Positions 1-7,460 of a stretch of DNA of 46,946 nt are shown one piece after another (position 1 is the first letter of the stretch; each line of letters begins with the position of its first letter). The position numbers were made by a program, and so were the translations under genes. The DNA is from Candidatus Eisenbergiella merdavium (lineage in GTDB: Bacteria > Bacillota > Clostridia > Lachnospirales > Lachnospiraceae): NCBI GenBank assembly GCA_019119595.1, contig DWWS01000041.1:1-46946 (forward strand), in the 5' to 3' direction. The notes beneath the pieces are model-generated. The model saw nothing but the letters and a program-made list of their open reading frames with translations, ran no database searches and was not told where the DNA came from.

Positions 1-69
1 AAACGCCTGATGGAGTTTATCGACAACAACCTTGCCGCCGCACGGCGGTCAAAAATTAAAGCCGTCTGA
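1..69 (+). CDS. Possible 3' end of an unidentified ORF (partial)
   Basis: The first 69 bases read as an open frame of 22 codons ending in TGA at 67-69, with a basic C-terminus (AAARRSKIKAV). It lies opposite the point where the ABC exporter frame stops resembling its family, so it may be the end of a protein carried by an inserted element such as a transposase or recombinase. I cannot assign a family from so few residues, and it may be chance. Confidence 0.25.
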   Translation, partial: KRLMEFIDNNLAAARRSKIKAV

Positions 70-1628
70 TTGGCGGCCTGCGGTTTTCTAATCTTCTTAT
101 TTCCCTTTTGTGTATAAATACATGAAGCGGTTGCCTCGTCCAGAATGATGATGGGGGATTTTCTCAAAACCGCCCTGGCAATGGCGACTCTCTGCTTCTG
201 TCCGCCGGAAAGGCGCAGCCCCCTTTCTCCCACTTTTGTTTCATAGCCGTCCGGCATCCGGATGATATCCTCATGGATATTGGCCGCTCTGGCAGCCTCC
301 TCGATTTCCTTCCTTGTGGCGTCGGGCCTTGCGTAGCTGATGTTCTCCGCTATGGTGCCGTCAAACAGGAAGGTGTCCTGAAGCACCGGTGAAATGCAGC
401 TTCGCAGGCTTTTCAGCGTGACTTTTCCAACGTCCTTTCCGTCGATGAGAACCCTTCCCTCCGTGGGATCGTAAAACCGGGGGATCAGCTGGGTCAGCGT
501 GGTTTTTCCCACGCCGGTGGGCCCCACCAGCGCCACCATCATACCCGGCTTACAGGAAAAGGAAATATCCCTCAGAACCGGAACCTCATTTTCATAATGA
601 AAGCTCACATGCTCAAAGGTGATCCCGCCCTTCACATCCGTGAGGGGCACTGCGTCCGGCATGTCCGTCACCGCCGACGGCGTTTCCAGGATCAGGGCAA
701 CCCGCTCCGCTCCGGCAAGGGACTGCTGCAGATTTTCCAGCAGGGTGGCAAGGCCGCTCACCGGCGTATAGAACAGGGAAAGGTACAGAACGAACGCCAC
801 GATATCCTCCACGGAAAGCCGGTTCTGATACGCCAGAAGCCCTCCGAAAAATACCACGAGCACGGTCCCGGCAGAGGAGAGGAATTCCACGCCCGGATGG
901 AACGCGGCGCTGGCCCGCAGAGCCCTCAGCATGGCTTTGATCTGGGCGAAATTCTTTTCCCGCACCCGTCCGCTCTCATATTCCTCCTGACAGAAGGACT
1001 GGATCTCATGAATGCCGGAAAGGTTGTCCTGCAGCCTGGCGTTCAGCTCACCCATACATTTCTGGGAGACCTTGAAAAAGGGCCTCACCTTTTTGGCGAA
1101 AAACACGCCCGAAACCAGGATCAGCGGAATCGGAAAACAGGTGATGAGCGCCAGCCGCCAGTTTATGGAAAGCAGGATCGCAAGCACGCCGGCAAAGGTT
1201 ACCAGGTTGGTGATCAGCTCCGGGATGATGTGTGCGTAAAGCAGCTCAAAATCTCTTGTATCGTTCACCACCCGGCTCATCAGATCGCCTGTCTGCTTGT
1301 CGTGGAAAAAGCCCAAATCAAAGCTCTGCAGCCTGTCATACAGCCTTCCCCTCAGATCACCCACCAGATACCAGGCCGCCTTATGCGCCAGAAAATTGCT
1401 TAAAAACCGAAACAGCACCCGCAGCAGATACAGCGCGAGCAGAAGCAGAGCCAGGCTGCGGATCACCGGAAGGGATACCGTCCCCGTCTCAACCACTCCC
1501 GTCAGCGCCGAAAGCACCCTCGGCGCCGCGAGGTTCACCACGGTCAGTCCCAGCGTTGCCAGAATGGCCGTCACATACAGAAGCTTATAACGCGCTGCCT
1601 CGCGGGTCAGCCTCCACAGCATTTTCAC
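1..1628 (-). CDS. ABC exporter (permease plus ATPase), 3' end disrupted
   Basis: A fused ABC exporter half-transporter. An N-terminal membrane domain of about 320 residues precedes an ATPase domain with Walker A GPTGVGKTT, Q-loop (SPVLQDTFLFD), signature LSGGQKQR and Walker B IIILDEATAS. I start it at GTG 1628 because AGGGGG lies 8 nt upstream; the in-frame ATG at 1622 is the alternative. After codon 502 (bases 123-125) the normal D-loop (expected after ATAS) is replaced by CIYTQKGNKK and family similarity ends, although the frame stays open to the window edge. The H-loop histidine is therefore missing. This suggests an insertion or recombination junction near base 120, leaving an inactive ATPase. 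Exporters of this type handle lipids, peptides or drugs, and the substrate cannot be told. Confidence 0.8.
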   Translation of the reverse strand, partial: MKMLWRLTREAARYKLLYVTAILATLGLTVVNLAAPRVLSALTGVVETGTVSLPVIRSLALLLLALYLLRVLFRFLSNFLAHKAAWYLVGDLRGRLYDRLQSFDLGFFHDKQTGDLMSRVVNDTRDFELLYAHIIPELITNLVTFAGVLAILLSINWRLALITCFPIPLILVSGVFFAKKVRPFFKVSQKCMGELNARLQDNLSGIHEIQSFCQEEYESGRVREKNFAQIKAMLRALRASAAFHPGVEFLSSAGTVLVVFFGGLLAYQNRLSVEDIVAFVLYLSLFYTPVSGLATLLENLQQSLAGAERVALILETPSAVTDMPDAVPLTDVKGGITFEHVSFHYENEVPVLRDISFSCKPGMMVALVGPTGVGKTTLTQLIPRFYDPTEGRVLIDGKDVGKVTLKSLRSCISPVLQDTFLFDGTIAENISYARPDATRKEIEEAARAANIHEDIIRMPDGYETKVGERGLRLSGGQKQRVAIARAVLRKSPIIILDEATASCIYTQKGNKKIRKPQAANQTALIFDRRAAARLLSINSIRR

Positions 1629-1701
1629 GTCCGTTTCCCCCTGCGCGCTTTGACGCGCTCACAACTGCGTGACACACGGATCCCCATTCCGAAGCGTCAC
1701 T

Positions 1702-3456
1702 CTACCTTCCGTATCTTTCCTTCAGAGCCGTGTATTCCTGCTCCGTCAGGTTCATAACGCCCCCATGGCGCTTCTTCGTCTTTCCGAAATCATATTCGCC
1801 GTCCTCCGGGATCCGGAAATCGCCGCTTTCAAGGTCGTTTGAAAGAAGCGGGAGATATCCTCCGTCCGTCGCGAAGCGGTCAACCAGCAGGCACCATTCT
1901 TCTCTGTCGTTAAACTGGAAGGCCTCGGGGCCTTCTACGCCCATCAGAGTGCTCAGAACAGGAGACTCCACCGGCTCAAAGCTGTCCTTATCCAGGCTTC
2001 TGCTTCTGTCCATGCGGATATTTTTCACAGTCTCGTCCTTGGCGAAGCGGTAATAATACTCTCCCGCCTTCAGGATCGTGGTGTCGATGATATGATTTTC
2101 TCCCTCCTGGTACTTCTGCGCGGGGGTAAAGCTGCAGAAATCCTTCGTGTAGGAGGCGTAGATGCGCTGCTTCGCGGCTTCGTCTCCTTCCTCCTTCACC
2201 ATGGAGGCCCAGAACACCAGGAACGCCTGCTTCTCCTCGTCAAAAATGGCCTCCGGCGCCCAGACGCAGCCCGCCTGCGGGATGCCCACCTCATGGCTTA
2301 CCGGCCCTTCCCAGTCGGTCATGTTGTCGGACTGCCACACCATCAGGCTTCTGCTTCCCGCATACTGAGCCACCTCCCAGCCCTTTCCCGCTTCGATCCG
2401 CAGATCCGTCGCGATGATCACATATTTTCCGTTCAGCGGATTGCGCAGGATAAAGGGATCGCGCACGCCCTTTTCCCCGATCTCAGAAATGAGCACCGGT
2501 TTCCCGTCATTCAGATCCTCCCAGTGCATTCCGTCCCGGCTCAGAGAAAAGTAGATCTGCTCTCCTCCCGGCTGCTCCCCCGTAAAATGTACAAAAAGAT
2601 ATCCCGTATAGTTCTGCATGTAAGTCTCTCCTTTTTCTTGATGTTCTTTTTGAAATGTGCTTTCCAGCCACCTGGCGACGCCGTCCTCCTCATTTGACAA
2701 AATGACGGCTGTGGCATATTTCTTTAAATCCTCATGAGCATTCTGAACGGCATAGCTTTCATCCGCAAGCTCAAACAGATCGATATCATTCCTGCCGTCG
2801 CCGAAAACGACCAGCCGCTCACAGTCCAGCAGCTTCTGCAGCTGCTTTGCCGCATTCGACTTGGAGGCGGACAGGGGCAGGATCTCAAGCCACTGATCCT
2901 TCGTATAAATATCCTTCTGATAAACGCAGTGAAAGACGTCCTTATATTTCTCATACAATGGTTCAAGCCTTTCCGGTTCATCGATACAGGTGATATAGAA
3001 AATATTTCCTGCTTTCAGCTCGTCCGTTGTCCCCACGGCGTTGGTTCTGATATCTCCGGTCCTGCTGTCTAAAAATTTCTTCATGCCCGCCGTACACAGC
3101 TTCGGTATGAAGGAAAATTTTTCTTTCCCTTCTATGTACGCATAAACAATCGGATATATTCCATTTGCAAACAATTCATCCAGCAGCCCGTATACCTGCT
3201 CATCAAAATAATTTGCGATCAGTATTTCGTCTGTACTGTTGTCGATCACAAACGCGCCGTTATAGACGATCAGCGGGATCCTGGCGTTTAATCCCTTCGT
3301 CACCTTCCTGGCCGTGATCAGGGAACGCGCCGTGGCGTAAGAAAAGATCATGCCCTGACCGGTCAGGCTGTTGATCACGCTGTTCGTGTATTCTGAGGTT
3401 GATTCGTCGCTTCTTAATAATGTACCGTCCAGATCGGATACATATAACGTATTCAT
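1702..3456 (-). CDS. HAD-family phosphatase fused in frame to a GH43-like glycosidase
   Basis: Two proteins in one uninterrupted frame. The first ~270 residues are a Cof-type HAD phosphatase: motif I SDLDGTLL near the start and motif IV GDGRNDIDLF near residue 220, expected to act on sugar phosphates or other small phosphomonoesters in the cytosol. From the Met encoded at 2619 the protein is a five-bladed-propeller GH43-like domain with VRDPFI, CVWAPEAIFDE and GVEGPEAF, matching the three acidic positions of that clan. I chose ATG 3456 rather than GTG 3465 or ATG 3462 because of an AAAGGTG upstream. The join contains a perfect internal Shine-Dalgarno, so the GH43-like part is probably also made alone (305 residues). 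No signal peptide is seen, so it would act on imported oligosaccharides. Arabinosidase or xylosidase activity is typical of the family but not proven. Confidence 0.8.
   Translation of the reverse strand: MNTLYVSDLDGTLLRSDESTSEYTNSVINSLTGQGMIFSYATARSLITARKVTKGLNARIPLIVYNGAFVIDNSTDEILIANYFDEQVYGLLDELFANGIYPIVYAYIEGKEKFSFIPKLCTAGMKKFLDSRTGDIRTNAVGTTDELKAGNIFYITCIDEPERLEPLYEKYKDVFHCVYQKDIYTKDQWLEILPLSASKSNAAKQLQKLLDCERLVVFGDGRNDIDLFELADESYAVQNAHEDLKKYATAVILSNEEDGVARWLESTFQKEHQEKGETYMQNYTGYLFVHFTGEQPGGEQIYFSLSRDGMHWEDLNDGKPVLISEIGEKGVRDPFILRNPLNGKYVIIATDLRIEAGKGWEVAQYAGSRSLMVWQSDNMTDWEGPVSHEVGIPQAGCVWAPEAIFDEEKQAFLVFWASMVKEEGDEAAKQRIYASYTKDFCSFTPAQKYQEGENHIIDTTILKAGEYYYRFAKDETVKNIRMDRSRSLDKDSFEPVESPVLSTLMGVEGPEAFQFNDREEWCLLVDRFATDGGYLPLLSNDLESGDFRIPEDGEYDFGKTKKRHGGVMNLTEQEYTALKERYGR
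2617..2635 (-). promoter_or_regulatory. Internal ribosome binding site for the GH43-like domain
   Basis: Within the fused frame the sequence AAAAAGGAGAGACTTACATG gives a strong Shine-Dalgarno 8 nt before ATG 2619. The Met begins the natural N-terminus of the GH43-like domain. This looks like a former separate gene start kept after the upstream HAD stop codon was lost. Confidence 0.7.
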
Positions 3457-3605
3457 GCGCATCACCTTTGTAAATGGACATATTTTTTTATCCTGTCCTG
3501 CTTTTCAGTTTACCATAAAATTCCCCGGAAGGGTATAGCTTTGTTACAAAACAGCAATCCGCCAGGCAGCTTTTATCAAAAGATAGGTATACGAATTATT
3601 TGTAA

Positions 3606-3640
3606 AAAACACTACCCTTTCATCCACTGAACGGTGTTTT
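3606..3640 (-). terminator. Terminator after the MazF-like gene
   Basis: Inverted repeat AAAACAC (3606-3612) / GTGTTTT (3634-3640) lies 5 bases past the MazF-like stop codon and is followed on the minus strand by a T-run. The stem is short and AT-rich, so its strength is uncertain. Confidence 0.5.
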
Positions 3641-3644
3641 TAAT

Positions 3645-4316
3645 CTACAAATGATTATTAAACTGTCCCTGTAATGCAGCCATTTGTTTCCTTAATTCTT
3701 CGTTCTCTGATATGAGTTTTGCCAATGCAGCATCATTTTCCTTTTGCTGCTTTCCCAGTGAAGCTGCTTTTTGCTGAAGCTGGCTGTAGTCATGGTAAAA
3801 CCCTGGAAAATATTTTTGTAAAACCAGCTGTTCGATTTGCTTATATGTATCAGAAGCTGGAGCTATCATGCCATTATGTTGATAAAGGATACGGTTGACA
3901 CTCACCGTTCGGATATCATTCAGTTTCAGTACGGAATCATGGTTGATGAAAGGGAATTCGATTGCCTTCAGTAAAAACATATCACTTTTAGAAGCAGGAT
4001 TATCTGTGGGATGATAGACATTCAGATGTTTTGTAGAATCATAAGAAAAAACAGGCAGAACATAAAGTAATTTTTGCTTTACACCTATAACCAGACCTCT
4101 GTGCTCATATGACATCTCTGGTTTATAATTCTTGCCAAACTCAAATTGATAGATTTCTCCTTTTTTTATCTGCCGATGCCGGAATTGCTTTGTTCTGTTA
4201 TCAGCCCATCGGAAATCAGATGTTGAAAAACGATCCATTTCATTGGCGGTAAAGTTATTGGCGATGATCATTTCATTTGTTTTGCTTTGCGCCTTCAGAT
4301 ATTCGTTCAATAGCAT
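3645..4316 (-). CDS. MazF/PemK-like toxin with C-terminal coiled coil
   Basis: A 223-residue protein that is AT-richer than its neighbours. Residues about 50-170 resemble the MazF/PemK endoribonuclease fold: KKGEIYQFEFG matches the first strand, YEHRGLVIG the 'RPVLVI' strand, and DSVLKLNDIRTVSVNRIL the conserved 'vvlldQIRTidkxRL' segment. The last ~50 residues (QLQQKAASLG to the end) are a heptad-like coiled coil absent from ordinary MazF. The family cleaves mRNA and is normally neutralised by an antitoxin. No antitoxin protein gene is adjacent; upstream lies a structured leader ending in a terminator. AAGGAG is only 2-3 nt from ATG 4316 but 8 nt from the in-frame TTG 4310, so TTG may be the true start. 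It is probably horizontally acquired. It could instead be a non-toxic PemK-like protein. Confidence 0.65.
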   Translation of the reverse strand: MLLNEYLKAQSKTNEMIIANNFTANEMDRFSTSDFRWADNRTKQFRHRQIKKGEIYQFEFGKNYKPEMSYEHRGLVIGVKQKLLYVLPVFSYDSTKHLNVYHPTDNPASKSDMFLLKAIEFPFINHDSVLKLNDIRTVSVNRILYQHNGMIAPASDTYKQIEQLVLQKYFPGFYHDYSQLQQKAASLGKQQKENDAALAKLISENEELRKQMAALQGQFNNHL

Positions 4317-4337
4317 TTCTCCTTAGTTGTTATATAT

Positions 4338-4464
4338 AAAAAGGGTACGGCGCTAACCATACCCTACTCTGGCATACCAGAGAGACCTCGTCGGTCAAAT
4401 TATCTTTTCAATAATGGCTTTGTCAGCCAAAAATACCTGCCAGCATGTGTGAAAATGTTTCACA
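4338..4464 (-). ncRNA. Structured RNA leader of the MazF-like gene
   Basis: Read toward the gene, this stretch holds four stem-loops: a 7-bp perfect palindrome (4448-4464, TGTGAAA/TTTCACA), a weak GGCT/AGCC hairpin near 4420-4432, a perfect CTCTGG/CCAGAG hairpin (4367-4382), and an 8-bp GGGTATGG/CCGTACCC stem (4343-4364) followed by five T. The last is a textbook intrinsic terminator about 22 nt before the toxin start. A short RNA should therefore be released with only some read-through into the toxin, as in type III toxin-antitoxin loci or an attenuator. No tandem repeats of the classical type III kind are visible. Confidence 0.5.
4343..4364 (-). terminator. Intrinsic terminator between leader RNA and toxin gene
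   Basis: Stem GGGTATGG / CCGTACCC with a six-base loop and one G-T pair, followed on the minus strand by TTTTT. It ends about 22 nt upstream of the toxin start codon, so the toxin mRNA must read through it. Confidence 0.75.
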
Positions 4465-4599
4465 TCTCTGCTTATCTATATTGTACACGATCTTCAGAAA
4501 AAATCCACAGGCAATATCTTAAATTTTTCTTAATTCAAATGCCAAAGGGAATCATCCTGCCTTAAATTCTTTTTTAAAGGCCCATGGACGCCATCTTCC

Positions 4600-5937
4600 T
4601 CACAGCGCGAACAGCTTCGCTCCGTGTCCTTCCACCTGAGCGGATATCCTTCCTTCGCCGAAGCTCTGCTCCTGCTTCGTCCAGAGCTCTTTTCCAGTGA
4701 TGCCTTCCTGCTCCGCCTTTTTCAGAAGTCCCGCTCCGATCTGCTCCGGAAGGGCCGCGGCCAGCTCCTCCAGCGAAACGGAAACGACGGCTTCCTCCTC
4801 CTTCAGGTTAAAAAGCGCCGCGTAAACGCTTCCGTCCTTTTCATTCCAGCCCGCCCATACGGCATACTCGTCCGTGCGCTGTACCTGGACGCCATGGTGG
4901 CCGTCTCCAAGAAGGGCCAGTACCTCTTTGTTGGTGAGGAGAGAAAGGGTCCAGTCGTCCAGCTTCGTCATTTCCGCGCCGAGCATCAGCGGGGAACGGA
5001 AGATGCACCAGAGGGTCATCATCGTCACCTGCTCCGCTCTGGTAAAATTGGTCTTGCGCTCCTGGCCGAAGCCCTTTCCGACCATGCCAAGAGGCAGCAT
5101 GTCGCAGTCCGGGAAGCAGCCCGCCTTCACGTGATCCTGCCAGAGCTCGCAGCGGTAGAACATATGCAGGATATGCTCCCAGCGATCCCAGAAATCGTCC
5201 GTGATGCGCCACATGTTCGCATATTTTTCATAATGCCACGCCTTGTCGATGAGCGCGGGACCAGGGGAAAGGCTCAGCACGATGGGACGGCCGCATTTCT
5301 GGATGGCCGCGTGGAGCATCTCGATCTCATGGGCCGCCGAATACTGGTTCTCCCGATACAGGCTGGTATTGCAGATATCGTCGCATTTCACATAATCCAC
5401 TCCCCACTGCGCGTACAGGGCGAACAGGGAATCGTAGTAGGCCTGGCTTCCCTCCTCGTTCGCGCGAAGGCCGTACATGTCCGGATTCCAGCCGCAGATG
5501 GATGAGGGATCAGCCGCCTCGTCCGCCGTCTGCGCACTTCCCAGAATGGGCAGATGGTTCTGCGCCGCCGCGCGGGGAATACCGCGCATGATGTGGATGC
5601 CGAATTTCAGGCCAAGGGAATGAACGTAATCCGCAAGCGGCCCAAAGCCTGCCCCATCCTTCGCGGAAGGGAAACGCTCCGGACAGGGAAGCAGTCTTCC
5701 GTATTCGTCCATTTCCAGGCGGCTGAAGGGGATGTACTGGTGCTTATTCCGCATGGAGCCGGCTCCCCAGGCGTACCACTGGATATCCACTACGACATAT
5801 TCCCAGCCGTATTCCTTCAGATGGGCCGCCATATAATCCGCGTTTGCCTTCACCTGCTCCTCGTTCACCGTGGTGTCATAATAATCATAGCTGTTCCAGC
5901 CCATGGGCGGCGTGACCGCAAAGCTGTTTTTGTTCAT
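4600..5937 (-). CDS. GH27 alpha-galactosidase
   Basis: A 445-residue clan GH-D TIM-barrel enzyme that releases terminal alpha-linked galactose, for example from melibiose, raffinose or galactomannan side chains. The family start TPPMGWNSYDYY is present. The catalytic nucleophile should be D186 in YVKCDD and the acid/base D248 in WRITDDFWD. A beta-sandwich C-terminal domain follows. There is no signal peptide, so it probably acts on imported oligosaccharides. ATG 5937 has AAGGAGG about 10 nt upstream, placed directly after a GCCGCC/GGCGGC hairpin. It is divergent from the AraC regulator, a usual partner arrangement. Some GH27 members act on beta-arabinopyranosides or alpha-N-acetylgalactosaminides, which cannot be excluded. 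Confidence 0.9.
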   Translation of the reverse strand: MNKNSFAVTPPMGWNSYDYYDTTVNEEQVKANADYMAAHLKEYGWEYVVVDIQWYAWGAGSMRNKHQYIPFSRLEMDEYGRLLPCPERFPSAKDGAGFGPLADYVHSLGLKFGIHIMRGIPRAAAQNHLPILGSAQTADEAADPSSICGWNPDMYGLRANEEGSQAYYDSLFALYAQWGVDYVKCDDICNTSLYRENQYSAAHEIEMLHAAIQKCGRPIVLSLSPGPALIDKAWHYEKYANMWRITDDFWDRWEHILHMFYRCELWQDHVKAGCFPDCDMLPLGMVGKGFGQERKTNFTRAEQVTMMTLWCIFRSPLMLGAEMTKLDDWTLSLLTNKEVLALLGDGHHGVQVQRTDEYAVWAGWNEKDGSVYAALFNLKEEEAVVSVSLEELAAALPEQIGAGLLKKAEQEGITGKELWTKQEQSFGEGRISAQVEGHGAKLFAL

Positions 5938-5944
5938 GCTCTTT

Positions 5945-6029
5945 CCTCCTTCTTTGCCGCCTCTGGCGGCATTTCATTCTAATAAAGAATGGCGAAGCCA
6001 TTCTTTGGCACGAACCAAAGGTTCGTGCC
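5945..6029 (-). repeat. Stacked hairpins in the GH27 leader
   Basis: Three perfect stem-loops lie head to tail upstream of the GH27 gene: GCCGCC/GGCGGC (5956-5970), AAAGAATGGC/GCCATTCTTT with loop GAA (5984-6006), and GGCACGAACC/GGTTCGTGCC with loop AAA (6007-6029). The first abuts the Shine-Dalgarno (5945-5955). The design matches the hairpin leaders found at other genes in this window. Confidence 0.75.
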
Positions 6030-6352
6030 GGCCTCCTTCTTTCTCCGCCGCAGGCGGTTTCTCCGGCGCAAAGCGGTTTCTCCGGTTTCAGCGAAGCCGC
6101 CCGGCTTTTCCAGGTATGTTTCCACAGGTATATTTTTGACCATTTGCAGGTACTCCGTCTCCAGTCAGATGCCGGACGCGCCCGGCCCCTGAGCCGGGCG
6201 TCAGGCCATTCCCGGCCTCCCGCCGTCCTGCGCCGTTCCTGCGGCTTATGCATTGCCTGTGCATTTCAGGGTTGCCCCTGCTGTTCAACCTGATTATAAT
6301 ATTTCACAAAGGCTGCGGCAAGAATAAAAAAATGACACGGGAGGGTAATATT

Positions 6353-6412
6353 TTGACTTCAGATCAGTTGACTTCAGACCAGTTGATTTCAGACCAGTTG
6401 ACTTCAGATCAG
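6353..6412 (+). repeat. Four tandem 15-bp repeats containing the start codon
   Basis: Units TTGACTTCAGAYCAG at 6353, 6368, 6383 and 6398 encode LTSDQ, LTSDQ, LISDQ, LTSDQ. Only one or two bases vary between copies. Each unit begins with TTG, the inferred start codon, so gain or loss of units keeps frame and start. Confidence 0.9.
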
Positions 6413-7261
6413 CTCGGGAGCTTCGGCTTTCTTCCGTCCGGCACATTTGCGGACGAGCCTCTCAGCCTTCTGGATTTCGGGCTGGAGGTCAGGCAGAATG
6501 AAAGCTATGATTACAATAACGCGGACAGGGATTACAGCGGCTATCTCTTTCAGTACACCCTCAAGGGGCAGGGCGTCTTTGAGGGAGAGGGCTTTTCTGA
6601 GCGGCTGACGCCCGGCCGGGCCTTTCTGGTCTCGGTTCCGGAAAACAGCCGGTATTTTCTGCCGCCTCACGATGCGGACAACCGCTGGGAATATCTTTAT
6701 GTGCATTTTCAGGGGGAGGCGGCGCGTCCCTTCTTTTCCCGCATACGCTCTGCCTTCGGCCCCTGCTTTTCTCTGCCCGCGGACAGTCTGCCCGTCCTTC
6801 TGTGGCTGGAGCTGCACCGGGACCTGCGGGAAGGTCGGCGGCTGCAGAGCTACGAGGGCGGCGAGCTGGTTTACCGCTTCCTTTCCTCTCTGACGCGGAC
6901 GCTGGAATCTCCCTCCCTTTTCGAGCCGTCGGCCCCGGTCACGGAGGGCATCCGCTATATGAAGGAGCATTTTGACCGGCGTTTTTCCATCGAGGAGCTT
7001 GCGGCCCGGCTGGGGCTGTCCGCCGCCTATTTCACCCGGCTTTTTACCCGGCAGACAGGCCAGACGCCCCTCGCCTGCTTAAACGGCATCCGTCTGTCGC
7101 ATGCCGTTTTCCTGCTGCTGAACACCACGCTTTCCATCGATGAGGTCGCCCTCTCCTGCGGCTTTTCCTGCGGGAATTATTTCTGCAAGGTATTCCGAAG
7201 GGCCTCCGGCTTTTCACCCGCGCAGTACCGCAGAAAATATGGGAGGCAGGGGCGGCCATAG
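6353..7261 (+). CDS. AraC-family transcriptional regulator
   Basis: About 302 residues if started at TTG 6353, chosen because GGGAGG lies 8-9 nt upstream. A longer start at ATG 6332 lacks a ribosome site, and the track start at 6248 gives an unlikely hydrophobic extension. The N-terminal ~150 residues are a cupin-type sugar-sensing domain (GYLFQYTLKGQGVFEGEG, then a jelly-roll). The C-terminus has the two helix-turn-helix motifs of the AraC family: SIEELAARLGLSAAYFTRLF and the second ending FCKVFRRASGFSPAQYRRKYG. It lies between the divergent GH27 gene and the downstream GH2 gene and probably activates one or both in response to a galactoside. The first residues come from four copies of a 15-base repeat. 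Confidence 0.88.
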   Translation: MTSDQLTSDQLISDQLTSDQLGSFGFLPSGTFADEPLSLLDFGLEVRQNESYDYNNADRDYSGYLFQYTLKGQGVFEGEGFSERLTPGRAFLVSVPENSRYFLPPHDADNRWEYLYVHFQGEAARPFFSRIRSAFGPCFSLPADSLPVLLWLELHRDLREGRRLQSYEGGELVYRFLSSLTRTLESPSLFEPSAPVTEGIRYMKEHFDRRFSIEELAARLGLSAAYFTRLFTRQTGQTPLACLNGIRLSHAVFLLLNTTLSIDEVALSCGFSCGNYFCKVFRRASGFSPAQYRRKYGRQGRP

Positions 7262-7429
7262 CCGTTTCCTGCCAGCGTTTTCTCCTTCAGTTTTCCTTCA
7301 GTTTTTTCTCCAAAAAGTCGCTAAAGTACAAATCATCTACTCTTTTCTCCATTGTTTTCCTCTTTTTTTCTCCTATAATGTGGATTATATCAAGGGCCGT
7401 CTGCGGACGGAGAAATGGAGGAAGATCGC

Positions 7430-7455
7430 AGCGCTAGAGCGCTTCGGAATGGAGG
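7430..7455 (+). promoter_or_regulatory. Hairpin-coupled Shine-Dalgarno element of the GH2 gene
   Basis: AGCGC (7430-7434) TAGA GCGCT (7439-7443) forms a small hairpin running straight into CTTCGGAATGGAGG (7442-7455), five bases before ATG 7461. The same unit precedes other genes in this window. A second GGAGAAATGGAGG lies at about 7409-7421. Confidence 0.7.
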
Positions 7456-7460
7456 TAAAT

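Noticed and set aside
4448..4464. CRP-like palindrome TGTGAAAATGTTTCACA
   Set aside because: The spacing is 7 rather than 6 bases between half-sites and Clostridia use CcpA rather than E. coli-type CRP control; kept only as part of the leader structure.
4338..4470. Classical ToxI-type tandem repeats
   Set aside because: I looked for 30-45-base direct repeats before the MazF-like gene and found none.
7140..7460. 107-residue N-terminal extension of GH2
   Set aside because: It overlaps the AraC coding sequence and translates the leader; ATG 7461 has a good ribosome site and the natural GH2 start.
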